Part shown: one piece after another, positions 54,273 to 64,000 of the stretch | Position numbering within the stretch: the first letter of the stretch is position 1 | How the letters are laid out: each line of letters begins with the position of its first letter | Source of the DNA: Enterobacter genomosp. O | GTDB taxonomy: Bacteria; Pseudomonadota; Gammaproteobacteria; Enterobacterales; Enterobacteriaceae | Direction: 5' to 3' | Length of the DNA stretch: 64,000 nucleotides | Assembly: GCF_001022965.1 (NCBI RefSeq) | Contig: NZ_LECZ01000026.1 | Coordinates: 1,024,496-1,088,495, forward strand | Position numbers and translations under genes: made by a program | The notes under the pieces: model-generated | The model's input: the letters and a program-made list of their open reading frames with translations, nothing else | Told to the model about the DNA's origin: nothing | Databases searched by the model: none

Positions 54273-55394
54273 ATGGTTGCTGAATTGACCGCGTTACGCG
54301 ATCAAATTGATGAAGTGGATAAGGCGCTGCTGGACCTGCTGGCGCGCCGCATGGCACTGGTTGCCGAAGTCGGTGAGGTGAAAAGCAAATACGGCCTGCC
54401 GATTTACGTCCCGGAGCGCGAAGCCTCAATGCTGGCCTCCCGTCGTAAAGAGGCACAGGCGCTGGGTGTTTCGCCGGATTTGATTGAAGATGTCCTGCGT
54501 CGCGTAATGCGGGAATCCTATTCCAGCGAAAACGACAAGGGCTTCAAAACCCTTTGTCCGTCCCTGCGTCCGGTAGTGATTGTCGGCGGGGCAGGGCAGA
54601 TGGGACGTCTGTTTGAAAAAATGCTGACGCTTTCTGGCTATCAGGTACGCATTCTGGAAAAAGAAGACTGGGCGCAGGCACCGGAACTGATGAAAGATGC
54701 CGGGATGGTTATCGTCAGCGTGCCGATCCACGTGACGGAGCAGATCATCGGGAAGCTTCCGCCTTTACCGAAAGATTGCATCCTGGTCGACCTGGCCTCC
54801 GTCAAAAATGGTCCGCTGCAAGCAATGCTAGCGGCGCATACCGGCCCGGTGCTGGGTCTGCACCCGATGTTTGGCCCGGACAGCGGCAGCCTGGCGAAGC
54901 AGGTGGTGGTTTACTGTGACGGTCGTCAGCCGGAAGCCTATCAGTGGTTCCTGGAACAGATTCAGGTCTGGGGAGCGCGGCTGCACCGCATCAGCGCGGT
55001 CGAGCACGATCAGAACATGGCGTTCATCCAGGCGCTGCGCCACTTCGCCACGTTTGCCTACGGTCTGCATCTGGCGGAAGAGAACGTGCAGCTTGAACAG
55101 CTGCTGGCGCTCTCTTCACCTATTTATCGTCTGGAGCTGGCGATGGTCGGGCGTCTGTTTGCGCAGGATCCGCAGCTTTACGCGGACATTATTATGTCGT
55201 CCGAAAACAATCTGGCGCTCATCAAGCGCTACTACCAGCGGTTTGGTGAAGCCATTACGCTGCTGGAGCACGGAGACAAACAGGCGTTTATCGACAGCTT
55301 CCGCAAGGTCGAACACTGGTTTGGCGATTACGCTCAGCGTTTCCAGAGTGAGAGCCGCACGCTGTTGCGCCAGGCAAATGACAGTCGCCAGTAA
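54273..55394 (+). CDS. tyrA: TyrA, chorismate mutase / prephenate dehydrogenase
   Basis: 373 aa. The N-terminal AroQ chorismate mutase ([20 protein letters not shown]) joins a prephenate dehydrogenase with the NAD loop [17 protein letters not shown] near residue 100 and the [11 protein letters not shown] block. It makes 4-hydroxyphenylpyruvate for tyrosine and is feedback-inhibited. Second gene of aroF-tyrA; a terminator follows 20 bp on. Confidence 0.97.
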   Translation: MVAELTALRDQIDEVDKALLDLLARRMALVAEVGEVKSKYGLPIYVPEREASMLASRRKEAQALGVSPDLIEDVLRRVMRESYSSENDKGFKTLCPSLRPVVIVGGAGQMGRLFEKMLTLSGYQVRILEKEDWAQAPELMKDAGMVIVSVPIHVTEQIIGKLPPLPKDCILVDLASVKNGPLQAMLAAHTGPVLGLHPMFGPDSGSLAKQVVVYCDGRQPEAYQWFLEQIQVWGARLHRISAVEHDQNMAFIQALRHFATFAYGLHLAEENVQLEQLLALSSPIYRLELAMVGRLFAQDPQLYADIIMSSENNLALIKRYYQRFGEAITLLEHGDKQAFIDSFRKVEHWFGDYAQRFQSESRTLLRQANDSRQ

Positions 55395-55413
55395 TGCGAT
55401 GATGTATATACTG

Positions 55414-55437
55414 AAAGCCAGCATTGCTGGCTTTTTT
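55414..55437 (+). terminator. Rho-independent terminator of aroF-tyrA
   Basis: AGCCAGC-att-GCTGGCT stem followed by TTTTT. Confidence 0.9.
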
Positions 55438-55454
55438 CATTTTGGGGAACTGTC

Positions 55455-56327
55455 ATGGCTGAACCGCAGCTGCTGTTGAATTACACCGGGCATCTGCCTG
55501 AATGCCCGACGTGGAGCGCAGAAGAATGCGCGCTCTACTGGGCCGATATTCTGGAAGGGGAAATCCACCGATACCATCTGCCGACGGCGGAACACACCGT
55601 GCTCTCTTTTCATGAGGAGGTGGGTTGTTTCGCGCTGCGCGAGCGCGGCGGGTTTATCGTCGCCATGCGCAGCGGGATCTGGCTTGCCGATAAGCATGGC
55701 CTCCTGCAGCGCAAGGTGTGCGATAACCCCTCTAACCCTCAGCTGGCGCGTTTTAACGATGGGGGAACCGACAGTCAGGGGCGCTTCTATGCCGGGACCT
55801 TCTGGGGGCCGGGGGATTACAACGGTGCGCTGCTGATGCGTATCGATAACGATCTGACGCCGAAAGTGATCCAGTGCGATATTCACGGGCACAACGGCTT
55901 GGCGTTTAGCCCGGATAACCAGTGGATGTTTACCTCCGACACGCCAAACGGCGTGATTTATCGTACGCCGCTTGATGAGCAGGGCGAATCGGGAAGACGC
56001 GAGGTGTTTCGTCAGTTTAAAGAGGGCGAGGGGATACCGGACGGCGCGGCAATGGATGTGGAGGGCTGTTACTGGAGCGCGCTGTTTGACGGCTGGCGTA
56101 TCGCGCGTTTTTCCCCAGAAGGGGAGCAGCTGGAAGAGTATGAAATGCCGGTACGTTGCCCGACGATGGTCTGTTTTGGCGGCGACGATATGAAAACGCT
56201 GTTCATCACCACCACGCGGGAAAATATGGATGCGGAGGAGGTGGCGAAGTATCCGCTCTCCGGCGCCATCTTCACCCTGCCCGTTAACGTGGCAGGGATG
56301 AAGAAAAGCCGCTTTATCGAACGTTAG
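55455..56327 (+). CDS. SMP-30/gluconolactonase/LRE-family lactonase
   Basis: 290 aa beta-propeller. Typical blocks are [54 protein letters not shown] and [19 protein letters not shown], which supply the metal-binding E, N, N and D. The family hydrolyses sugar lactones; the substrate cannot be named. It lies between tyrA and pheA, where E. coli K-12 has none, and its stop overlaps the pheA stop by four bases. Confidence 0.88.
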   Translation: MAEPQLLLNYTGHLPECPTWSAEECALYWADILEGEIHRYHLPTAEHTVLSFHEEVGCFALRERGGFIVAMRSGIWLADKHGLLQRKVCDNPSNPQLARFNDGGTDSQGRFYAGTFWGPGDYNGALLMRIDNDLTPKVIQCDIHGHNGLAFSPDNQWMFTSDTPNGVIYRTPLDEQGESGRREVFRQFKEGEGIPDGAAMDVEGCYWSALFDGWRIARFSPEGEQLEEYEMPVRCPTMVCFGGDDMKTLFITTTRENMDAEEVAKYPLSGAIFTLPVNVAGMKKSRFIER

Positions 56328-57484
56328 CTCGGGTCGACTGGCACGACGTTTTCGCTCGGATAGCAGCCCAGCACTTTCATGGAGCGGGTGATTTCGCCCA
56401 GCTCGCGCAGGGCTTTCTGCATGGAAGCAGACTCCAGGTTGGCCTGGATATCGAGATAAAACATCTCTTCCCACGGATTACCGTGGATTGGACGTGATTC
56501 CAGCCTGGTCATGATCAGGTTGTGGTTACGCAGCACCAGCAGGGCTTCAACCAGCGCACCGGCCTGCTGCCCGGTCGCCATCAGCAGCGTGGTTTTGGCC
56601 GGTACCTGGTCTGACACGTTGATGGCCTTGCGGGCCAGCACCACGAAGCGGGTGATGTTTTGCGTCTGGTTTGCCAGGTTGCGCTCCAGCACCTGTAAAC
56701 CATACAGCGCGCCGCCCGCTTCGCTGCCGAGCGCAGCAACGGCTGGGGAGTTAGCCTGCGCCACTTTTTCCATCGCCGCCGAGGTGCTTTCGGTGTACTC
56801 AATTTTCCAGTTCGGATAGCGGTTCAGGAACTGGCTGCACTGCTGGAACGGCTGTGGATGACTGTAAACCGTTTCAATCTTGCTCAGGTCCGTTGATCCG
56901 GAGACCAGCACGCAGTGATCGATGGGGATTGTCAGCTCACCAACCAGCGAAAGAGTGGTGTGCTGCAGCAAATCGTAGACGTCGTTGATGGCGCCGGAGC
57001 TGGTGTTTTCAATCGGTACCACGGCGTAATCCGCCTGGCCGGTCTCGACCTGGTTGAAAATATCGGCAAACTTCGCACAGCCGCTCTCAATAAATTCTTC
57101 AAAATGGCGTGCGGCATACTGACGTGCGGCCAGGTGAGAATACGAGCCCTTTGGCCCGAGGAAAGCGATACGTGCAGAGTGCGGATTGGTTTTGTTCAGA
57201 TGCTGCTGGAGCAGCGCTTGCTGGGTTAGAACGGAGTCTTCAATGATGAGCTGGAACAACCGGGTGATGTAGTGGGCATCGAGGTGATGCGCTTTGCCGA
57301 GCTGAATGAGACGTTCCAGCAGATCGCGCTCGCGGTCAATATCGCGGACCGGGCGATGGGAGTCCAGCTTGGCTTTGCCCACTTCAACGGCGAGCGCGCG
57401 GCGTTCGGCCAGCAGCGCCAGCAGCTTCTCGTCCAGCGCGCTGATTTTTACTCGCAGATCCAGTAACGGGTTTTCCGGTGTCAT
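56324..57484 (-). CDS. pheA: PheA, chorismate mutase / prephenate dehydratase
   Basis: 386 aa. N-terminal AroQ mutase ([25 protein letters not shown], cited as a region), then prephenate dehydratase ([32 protein letters not shown]) and a C-terminal ACT domain that binds phenylalanine ([18 protein letters not shown]). It makes phenylpyruvate. Expression is set by the pheL leader and attenuator just upstream. Confidence 0.97.
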   Translation of the reverse strand: MTPENPLLDLRVKISALDEKLLALLAERRALAVEVGKAKLDSHRPVRDIDRERDLLERLIQLGKAHHLDAHYITRLFQLIIEDSVLTQQALLQQHLNKTNPHSARIAFLGPKGSYSHLAARQYAARHFEEFIESGCAKFADIFNQVETGQADYAVVPIENTSSGAINDVYDLLQHTTLSLVGELTIPIDHCVLVSGSTDLSKIETVYSHPQPFQQCSQFLNRYPNWKIEYTESTSAAMEKVAQANSPAVAALGSEAGGALYGLQVLERNLANQTQNITRFVVLARKAINVSDQVPAKTTLLMATGQQAGALVEALLVLRNHNLIMTRLESRPIHGNPWEEMFYLDIQANLESASMQKALRELGEITRSMKVLGCYPSENVVPVDPS

Positions 57485-57513
57485 AGTGTTGTCTGTCTCA
57501 TTTTATCGTTATC

Positions 57514-57545
57514 AATAAAAAAGGCCTCCCGGTGTGGGAGGCCTT
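57514..57545 (-). terminator. pheA attenuator terminator
   Basis: On the minus strand, AAGGCCTCCC/GGGAGGCCTT with a five-base loop and a TTTTTT run, between pheL and pheA. It is the terminator of Phe-dependent attenuation. Confidence 0.9.
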
Positions 57546-57591
57546 GTTGTTCGTCTTCGCATTCTTTATCACACGACGAAAAGCCTCCCGT

Positions 57592-57639
57592 TCAGGGGAA
57601 GGTAAAAAAGAATGCGAAGAAGAACGGCGTAAGTTTCAT
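57592..57639 (-). CDS. pheL: PheL, pheA leader peptide
   Basis: 15 aa: MKLTPFFFAFFFTFP, with seven phenylalanines of which two runs are FFF. Ribosome stalling at these codons when Phe-tRNA is scarce prevents the terminator from forming. A GGATG-type site precedes it. The E. coli peptide differs only near the N-terminus. Confidence 0.95.
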   Translation of the reverse strand: MKLTPFFFAFFFTFP

Positions 57640-57702
57640 AAAGTCATCCTGTGATTGATACCGTTAAAGTACCCGTACTGTTTTCACCCTGTCAATAAAA
57701 AA

Positions 57703-57727
57703 CAAAAAACGCGCCCGAAGGCGCGTT
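57703..57727 (-). terminator. Rho-independent terminator of raiA
   Basis: AACGCGCC-CGAA-GGCGCGTT stem with a T run on the minus strand, 24 bp after the raiA stop. Confidence 0.88.
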
Positions 57728-57750
57728 GGCGGTACACTCAATTTAAAGGA

Positions 57751-58140
<390 letters not shown>

Positions 58141-58314
58141 CTAATGTCAAAGTGTGTGATTTAGATCACGTTATTTTGTCGGTTTTTGTCAGGGAATCTT
58201 TTTTGTGAGGTAGGGCAGGAAGAGGTGAGATTTACCTTGTGGAAGGCAAAAATTGGGGCCATAGTTGACTGGATGTGTTGGGGCTAACGCGCTTCAGCGA
58301 CGCTCTGAAACGAA

Positions 58315-58346
58315 TAAAAAAACGGCAGCCTTCGGGCTGCCGTTTT
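58315..58346 (-). terminator. Rho-independent terminator of bamD
   Basis: ACGGCAGCC-TTC-GGGCTGCCGT with A/T runs on both sides, 15 bp after the bamD stop. Confidence 0.88.
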
Positions 58347-58360
58347 GCATTGAGGCAATA

Positions 58361-59098
58361 TCAGGTGTTGCTGCTGTTGGCAGCGATGATTTTCGCCACT
58401 TTATCAGCCTGAGCGGTCATCTGCATCTGACGGTAGGCATTTTCCATCAGCTTCAGGCCGTCGCGCGTTGCCTGGGTATCCGGATAATCACGCAGCATAC
58501 CCTCTACGCGGTTAACCACGGCAACCCATGCACCACGGCGGGTATAGTATTCCGCCACGGAGTATTCATATTTCGCCAGACGATCTTTCAGGAACACCAG
58601 ACGTTTGGTCGCGTCGGTCACGTACTGACTGTTCGGATAGCCGCGCACCAGTTTGGAGAAGTCATTGAAAGCATCACGCGCATGCTGCGGGTCACGGTCG
58701 GAACGATCCACGCCGAAGAAGCCCTGCAGAGCACTGTCGTCCAGCGCCATGTTGGTGAGGCCGCGCATGTACATCACATAGTCGATGTTAGGATGAGTCG
58801 GGTTCAGACGCATGAAACGATCGATGGTTGCCTGAGCCAGCGGCAGATCGGCATTTTTATAGTATGCGTAGATAAGATCTAACTGTACCTGCTGCGAATA
58901 CGGACCAAATGGATAGCGATTATCCAACGCTTCCAGTTGCGTTATCGCCTGTTTCCAGTTACCGTCCTGCAACTTTTGTTGTGCAGTCGCATAGATTTCA
59001 TTCGGCGGATTGTCAGGGACCTGTTCATTTGAACCGGAGCAGCCCACCAAAGCCAGGCTCAACGTGGCCGCTGCCACCAGATATTTCATGCGCGTCAT
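58361..59098 (-). CDS. bamD: BamD, essential outer-membrane assembly lipoprotein
   Basis: 245 aa with lipobox ALVGC (lipidated Cys20) and five TPR-like repeats, such as [20 protein letters not shown] and [16 protein letters not shown]. It is the essential lipoprotein of the BAM complex and links BamA to BamCE. Divergent from rluD. Confidence 0.97.
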   Translation of the reverse strand: MTRMKYLVAAATLSLALVGCSGSNEQVPDNPPNEIYATAQQKLQDGNWKQAITQLEALDNRYPFGPYSQQVQLDLIYAYYKNADLPLAQATIDRFMRLNPTHPNIDYVMYMRGLTNMALDDSALQGFFGVDRSDRDPQHARDAFNDFSKLVRGYPNSQYVTDATKRLVFLKDRLAKYEYSVAEYYTRRGAWVAVVNRVEGMLRDYPDTQATRDGLKLMENAYRQMQMTAQADKVAKIIAANSSNT

Positions 59099-59229
59099 GA
59101 CGTTTTGACTTTCCTCAAATGTTTGTCCGGGAGAAACTCTGTTCCTGCTCCCGATTAAGACCAGCTACAATAGCACACTATATTAAACGGCAAAGCCGTA
59201 AAACCCAACGTTAAACGAAGAAGCAGTTT

Positions 59230-60210
59230 ATGGCACAACGAGTAGAACTCACCGCAACAGTCTCCGAAAATCAGCTCGGTCAACGCTTAGATCAGGCTTT
59301 GGCCGAATTGTTCCCTGATTATTCGCGTTCACGCATAAAAGAATGGATCCTTGACCAGCGCGTGCTGGTAAACGGCAAGATCTGGGACAAACCAAAAGAG
59401 AAAGTGTTAGGTGGGGAAGCTGTCGCCATCAATGCTGAAATCGAAGAGGAAATCCGCTTCGAGCCGCAGGATATCCCACTGGACATCGTCTATGAAGATG
59501 ATGACATTCTGGTGATCAACAAGCCGCGTGACCTGGTTGTTCACCCGGGTGCGGGGAACCCTGACGGTACGGTACTTAACGCACTTCTCCATTATTATCC
59601 GCCTATCGCGGATGTCCCGCGCGCGGGCATCGTGCATCGTCTGGATAAAGACACCACCGGCCTGATGGTGGTCGCGAAGACCGTGCCTGCTCAGACCCGT
59701 CTGGTGGAATCGCTGCAGCTGCGCGAAATCACCCGTGAGTATGAAGCGGTAGCCATTGGCCATATGACCTCTGGCGGTACGGTGGAAGAGCCAATCAGCC
59801 GTCACCCAACCAAACGTACCCATATGTCGGTGCATCCGATGGGTAAACCGGCAGTGACGCACTATCGCATTATGGAGCACTTCCGCATTCATACGCGTCT
59901 GCGTCTGCGTCTGGAAACTGGGCGTACTCACCAGATTCGTGTGCATATGGCTCACATTACCCATCCGCTGGTGGGGGATCAGGTCTACGGTGGTCGTCCA
60001 CGTCCGCCTAAAGGTGCATCGGATGAGTTCATCAGCGTATTGCGTAAATTCGATCGTCAGGCACTGCACGCGACTATGCTGCGCCTTTACCACCCTATCA
60101 CCGGTATTCAGATGGAGTGGCACGCGCCTATCCCGCAGGATATGGTGGACCTTATTGACGCGATGCGTGCTGATTTCGAAGAACATAAGGATCAAGTGGA
60201 CTGGTTATGA
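59230..60210 (+). CDS. rluD: RluD, 23S rRNA pseudouridine synthase
   Basis: 326 aa. An S4 domain at the start (GQRLDQALAELFPDYSRSR) precedes the synthase with the catalytic Asp in AGIVHRLDKDTTGLMVVAK near residue 139. It modifies U1911, U1915 and U1917 of helix 69. The pgeF start overlaps its stop by 4 bases. Confidence 0.97.
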   Translation: MAQRVELTATVSENQLGQRLDQALAELFPDYSRSRIKEWILDQRVLVNGKIWDKPKEKVLGGEAVAINAEIEEEIRFEPQDIPLDIVYEDDDILVINKPRDLVVHPGAGNPDGTVLNALLHYYPPIADVPRAGIVHRLDKDTTGLMVVAKTVPAQTRLVESLQLREITREYEAVAIGHMTSGGTVEEPISRHPTKRTHMSVHPMGKPAVTHYRIMEHFRIHTRLRLRLETGRTHQIRVHMAHITHPLVGDQVYGGRPRPPKGASDEFISVLRKFDRQALHATMLRLYHPITGIQMEWHAPIPQDMVDLIDAMRADFEEHKDQVDWL

Positions 60211-60938
60211 CCAAACTGATTGTCCCGGAGTGGCCATTGCCTGAAGGCGTGGCTGCCTGTAGTTCAACCCGTATTGGCGGCGTAAGCCAGGGGGCGTGGG
60301 AGTCTTTGAACCTCGGCGCACACTGTGGCGACAACCTGGAACACGTTGAAGAGAACCGCAGGCGTCTGTTTGCTGCGGGGAACTTGCCGTCGAAGCCGGT
60401 CTGGCTGGAACAGGTTCACGGTAACGCGGTGCTGAAGTTGACGGGAGAACCCTACGCTTCTAAACGCGCCGATGCCTCCTACAGTAATACTCCGGGAACG
60501 GTTTGTGCCGTAATGACCGCCGATTGTCTGCCGGTTCTGTTTTGTAACCGTTCAGGTACCGAGGTTGCAGCAGCCCATGCGGGCTGGCGTGGTCTGTGTG
60601 CAGGCGTGCTGGAAGAGACAATCGCCTGCTTTAACGATGAGCCCGCCAATATCATGGCCTGGCTTGGCCCGGCAATTGGTCCTCGCGCTTTTGAAGTGGG
60701 CCCAGAGGTCCGCGAAGCCTTTATGGAAAAAGATCCGCAAGCAGTGGAAGCCTTCCTGCCTTCCGGGGATAAATATCTGGCCGATATCTACCAGCTCGCT
60801 CGCCAGCGTTTGAATAACGTGGGCGTAACGCAGATCTCCGGCGGCGATCGCTGTACCTTCACCGAAAAGGGTGATTTTTTCTCCTATCGCCGCGACAAGA
60901 CGACGGGTCGTATGGCAAGTTTTATTTGGCTGATATAA
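60207..60938 (+). CDS. pgeF: PgeF (YfiH), laccase-domain peptidoglycan editing factor
   Basis: 243 aa with the YfiH motif: WLEQVHGN, MTADCLPVLFC, AHAGWRGLCAGV. Copper-oxidase-like fold with Cys and His zinc ligands. It removes L-Ser in place of L-Ala from UDP-MurNAc intermediates. Overlaps rluD by 4 bases, and clpB follows 129 bp on. Confidence 0.95.
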   Translation: MTKLIVPEWPLPEGVAACSSTRIGGVSQGAWESLNLGAHCGDNLEHVEENRRRLFAAGNLPSKPVWLEQVHGNAVLKLTGEPYASKRADASYSNTPGTVCAVMTADCLPVLFCNRSGTEVAAAHAGWRGLCAGVLEETIACFNDEPANIMAWLGPAIGPRAFEVGPEVREAFMEKDPQAVEAFLPSGDKYLADIYQLARQRLNNVGVTQISGGDRCTFTEKGDFFSYRRDKTTGRMASFIWLI

Positions 60939-61000
60939 CCTAAAGAATCAAGACGATCCGGCACGTGCCGTTTTCTTTTCACATAATTCAGGTCATTAAC

Positions 61001-61029
61001 CTTGAATAATTGAGGGATGACCTCATTTA
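61001..61029 (+). promoter_or_regulatory. Sigma-32 heat-shock promoter of clpB
   Basis: CTTGAA (61001-61006) and CCTCATTTA (61021-61029) with a 14-bp gap, as in the E. coli clpB promoter, 40 bp before the start. Confidence 0.88.
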
Positions 61030-61067
61030 ATCTCCAGTAGCAAATTTGACCTGTTATGGGAGGAGTT

Positions 61068-63641
61068 ATGCGTCTGGATCGTCTTACTAATAAATTCCAG
61101 CTTGCTCTCGCCGATGCCCAGTCCCTCGCACTGGGGCACGACAACCAATTTATCGAACCTCTTCATTTAATGAGCGCCTTGCTGAACCAGGAAGGGGGAT
61201 CGGTACGTCCTTTATTAACGTCTGCTGGCATTAATGCTGGCCAGTTACGCACCGCTATCGATCAGGCGCTGAGCCGTTTACCGCAGGTCGAAGGGACCGG
61301 CGGCGACGTTCAGCCGTCGCAGGATCTGGTGCGTGTGCTTAACCTTTGCGACAAGCTGGCGCAAAAACGTGGGGACAACTTTATTTCGTCAGAGCTGTTT
61401 GTTCTGGCGGCGCTTGAATCACGCGGTACCTTGACCGACCTGCTGAAATCTGCCGGTGCAACCACCGCCAATGTGACTCAGGCGATTGAGAAAATGCGCG
61501 GAGGTGAAAGCGTGAACGATCAGGGAGCCGAAGACCAACGTCAGGCTTTGAAGAAATTTACGGTCGATCTGACCGAACGAGCTGAACAGGGCAAACTTGA
61601 CCCGGTGATCGGCCGTGACGAAGAGATTCGCCGTACTATTCAGGTACTGCAACGTCGTACTAAGAACAACCCGGTACTGATTGGTGAGCCGGGTGTCGGT
61701 AAAACCGCTATTGTTGAAGGTCTGGCGCAGCGTATCGTGAACGGTGAAGTGCCGGAAGGTCTGAAGGGACGCCGCGTACTGGCGCTGGATATGGGCGCGC
61801 TGGTGGCCGGTGCGAAATACCGCGGTGAGTTCGAAGAGCGTCTGAAAGGCGTGCTTAACGACCTGGCGAAACAGGAAGGCAACGTTATCCTGTTCATCGA
61901 CGAACTGCACACCATGGTCGGTGCCGGTAAAGCGGACGGCGCGATGGATGCCGGGAACATGCTGAAACCTGCGCTGGCGCGTGGTGAGCTTCACTGCGTC
62001 GGTGCCACTACGCTGGACGAGTACCGTCAGTACATTGAGAAAGATGCTGCGCTGGAACGTCGTTTCCAGAAAGTGTTTGTTGCTGAGCCAAGCGTTGAAG
62101 ATACCATCGCGATTTTGCGTGGCCTGAAAGAACGCTATGAACTGCACCACCATGTGCAGATCACTGACCCGGCCATCGTTGCGGCCGCGACGCTTTCGCA
62201 TCGTTATATCGCGGATCGTCAGCTGCCAGATAAAGCCATCGACCTGATTGATGAGGCGGCATCAAGCATTCGTATGCAGATTGACTCGAAGCCGGAAGAG
62301 CTGGACAGGCTCGACCGACGCATTATTCAGCTCAAGCTGGAACAGCAGGCGCTGAAGAAAGAGTCTGATGAAGCCAGTAAGAAACGGCTGGATATGCTCA
62401 ATGAAGAACTGGACGATAAAGAGCGCCAGTATTCTGAGTTAGAAGAAGAGTGGAAAGCCGAGAAGGCGTCCCTTTCTGGCACTCAGACCATTAAGGCCGA
62501 ACTCGAACAGGCAAAAATTGCCATGGAGCAGGCTCGACGCGTGGGCGATCTGGCGCGAATGTCAGAGCTGCAGTACGGCAAAATACCTGAGTTGGAAAAA
62601 CAGCTTGAGATTGCGACGCAATCGGAAGGTAAAACGATGCGTCTGTTACGTAATAAAGTGACGGATGCCGAAATCGCTGAAGTGCTTGCCCGCTGGACCG
62701 GTATTCCCGTGGCGCGCATGCTGGAAGGCGAGCGTGAAAAACTGCTGCGCATGGAGCAAGATCTCCACAATCGCGTAATTGGTCAGAACGAAGCGGTTGA
62801 AGCCGTATCCAACGCCATTCGTCGTAGCCGCGCGGGGTTGTCCGATCCGAATCGCCCGATTGGTTCGTTCCTGTTCCTGGGGCCGACCGGTGTTGGTAAA
62901 ACCGAGCTGTGCAAAGCGCTGGCTAACTTTATGTTCGACAGCGACGATGCGATGGTCCGTATCGACATGTCGGAGTTTATGGAGAAACACTCCGTCTCGC
63001 GTCTGGTCGGTGCGCCTCCGGGATACGTCGGTTATGAGGAAGGGGGTTATCTGACTGAAGCGGTGCGCCGTCGTCCTTATTCCGTCATCCTGCTGGATGA
63101 GGTGGAAAAAGCGCATCCTGATGTGTTCAACATTCTGCTTCAGGTCCTGGATGATGGCCGACTGACCGACGGGCAGGGGAGAACGGTCGACTTCCGTAAT
63201 ACGGTTGTCATTATGACCTCGAACCTGGGTTCCGATTTGATTCAGGAACGTTTCGGCGAACTGGACTATAGCCATATGAAGGATCTGGTGCTCGGTGTGG
63301 TCAGCCAAAACTTCCGTCCGGAGTTCATCAACCGTATTGATGAAGTGGTGGTCTTCCATCCTCTGGGTGAGAAACACATTGCGTCGATTGCACAGATCCA
63401 GCTGCAGCGTCTGTATAAACGTCTGGAAGAGCGTGGATATGAAATTCACATCTCCGACGATGCGCTGAAGCTGCTGAGCGAGAATGGTTACGATCCGGTG
63501 TACGGGGCGCGTCCATTAAAACGCGCTATCCAGCAGCAGATCGAAAACCCGCTGGCGCAGCAAATCCTCTCCGGAGAGTTGATTCCAGGCAAAGTTATCC
63601 GTCTGGAAGCCAACGACGATCGCATTGTGGCAGTGCAGTAA
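61068..63641 (+). CDS. clpB: ClpB, protein disaggregase
   Basis: 857 aa from [20 protein letters not shown] with GGAGG upstream; a start four codons earlier is weaker. Order: N domain, NBD1 with [13 protein letters not shown] near 206, coiled-coil M domain near 410-520, NBD2 with [14 protein letters not shown] near 605. It rescues aggregated proteins with DnaK. An in-frame GTG at 61512 corresponds to the known internal start of the ClpB-80 short form. A sigma-32 promoter drives it. Confidence 0.98.
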   Translation: MRLDRLTNKFQLALADAQSLALGHDNQFIEPLHLMSALLNQEGGSVRPLLTSAGINAGQLRTAIDQALSRLPQVEGTGGDVQPSQDLVRVLNLCDKLAQKRGDNFISSELFVLAALESRGTLTDLLKSAGATTANVTQAIEKMRGGESVNDQGAEDQRQALKKFTVDLTERAEQGKLDPVIGRDEEIRRTIQVLQRRTKNNPVLIGEPGVGKTAIVEGLAQRIVNGEVPEGLKGRRVLALDMGALVAGAKYRGEFEERLKGVLNDLAKQEGNVILFIDELHTMVGAGKADGAMDAGNMLKPALARGELHCVGATTLDEYRQYIEKDAALERRFQKVFVAEPSVEDTIAILRGLKERYELHHHVQITDPAIVAAATLSHRYIADRQLPDKAIDLIDEAASSIRMQIDSKPEELDRLDRRIIQLKLEQQALKKESDEASKKRLDMLNEELDDKERQYSELEEEWKAEKASLSGTQTIKAELEQAKIAMEQARRVGDLARMSELQYGKIPELEKQLEIATQSEGKTMRLLRNKVTDAEIAEVLARWTGIPVARMLEGEREKLLRMEQDLHNRVIGQNEAVEAVSNAIRRSRAGLSDPNRPIGSFLFLGPTGVGKTELCKALANFMFDSDDAMVRIDMSEFMEKHSVSRLVGAPPGYVGYEEGGYLTEAVRRRPYSVILLDEVEKAHPDVFNILLQVLDDGRLTDGQGRTVDFRNTVVIMTSNLGSDLIQERFGELDYSHMKDLVLGVVSQNFRPEFINRIDEVVVFHPLGEKHIASIAQIQLQRLYKRLEERGYEIHISDDALKLLSENGYDPVYGARPLKRAIQQQIENPLAQQILSGELIPGKVIRLEANDDRIVAVQ

Positions 63642-63653
63642 GTCACAAAACGC

Positions 63654-63682
63654 AAAAACGAGCCGCTTGCGGCTCGTTTTTG
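63654..63682 (+). terminator. Rho-independent terminator of clpB
   Basis: ACGAGCCGC-TT-GCGGCTCGT with A and T runs, 13 bp after the stop. Confidence 0.9.
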
Positions 63683-63764
63683 TTTAAAAACCAGGCGAAA
63701 ATTGAGTTCTGGAGTAAGGTTTGCCTGGAAAGTGAGCAGTCAGTAAATAATTTTCACTTTACCC

Positions 63765-63937
63765 TTGCAGGTTCGGAATAACTCCCTATAATGCGCCTCC
63801 ACTGACACGGAACAACGGCACACACGCCGCCGGGTCAGCAGAGAAAAGCGAAAATAAACGCTTGACTCTGAAGCGGGAAAGCGTAATATGCACACCCCGC
63901 GCCGCAGCGAAAAGCGAAGCGGCACTGCTCTTTAACA
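63765..63937 (+). promoter_or_regulatory. rRNA operon promoters P1, P2 and boxA
   Basis: P1: TTGCAG (63765-63770), 16-bp gap, TATAAT (63787-63792), and a GCGCC discriminator. P2: TTGACT (63862-63867), 16-bp gap, TAATAT (63884-63889). The antitermination boxA TGCTCTTTAACA lies at 63926-63937. The position after clpB matches rrnG. 16S rRNA begins beyond the window. Confidence 0.9.
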
Positions 63938-64000
63938 ATTTATCAGACAATCTGTGTGGGCACTCAAAGTGACATGGATTCTTAACGTCTTCGGACAATC

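Overview
The window is enterobacterial chromosome. Its right part (about 36.7-64 kb) has the gene order of the E. coli 56-59 min region: ssrA, smpB, ratAB, bamE, recN, nadK, grpE, yfjD, ypjD, ffh, rpsP-rimM-trmD-rplS, yfiB-yfiN-yfiR, yfiL, aroF-tyrA, pheA-pheL, raiA, bamD, rluD-pgeF, clpB and then the leader of an rRNA operon. Two additions are not found there in E. coli K-12: a DUF2946/PepSY pair and an SMP-30-type lactonase. Together with the sequence divergence they suggest the Enterobacter/Lelliottia/Leclercia group rather than Escherichia; this is an inference.

The left part (1 to about 36.6 kb) is a genomic island. It ends with a P4-family tyrosine integrase beside the 3' end of ssrA (tmRNA), the site used by CP4-57-like elements. 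No duplicate of the ssrA 3' end is visible at the left, so the other island boundary lies outside the window.

The island has four blocks. (A) 0.3-3.1 kb: arsenic resistance, with arsH divergent from arsRBC. (B) 3.4-18.9 kb: an H-NS paralogue, a CspA-type protein with a cspA-like leader RNA, several tiny two-CxxC zinc-ribbon proteins, a 2862-residue cyclic beta-1,2-glucan synthase (NdvB/ChvB/Cgs type), an AriR-like connector, an extra LpxL/LpxP-type lipid A acyltransferase, and a family 2 glycosyltransferase with an unknown partner. The content suggests regulated envelope remodelling under cold, osmotic or similar stress. (C) 18.9-28.1 kb: a CP4-57-like prophage remnant transcribed leftward, with AlpA, a DUF3987 P-loop protein, a candidate HNH-type protein, two exported proteins, DUF932, an ArdB-type antirestriction protein, a RadC-like protein, DUF987 and the CbeA/CbtA toxin-antitoxin pair. 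(D) 28.7-35.1 kb: a defence block with a strong promoter, then an IetAS-type AAA ATPase and subtilisin protease. Two further genes are translationally coupled to it: a 70-aa Cys protein and a four-helix membrane protein. A DUF4365 nuclease-like protein and a HEPN protein follow.

The strongest candidates for undescribed biology are the extended IetAS operon with the DUF4365-HEPN pair behind it, and the island-borne cyclic-glucan synthase with its cold-shock and lipid A companions. The core chromosome is ordinary. Its regulatory sites are readable: LexA boxes at recN, sigma-32 promoters at grpE and clpB, TyrR boxes at aroF, the pheL attenuator and the rRNA P1/P2 promoters. One oddity is an apparent CTG start codon for yfjD.
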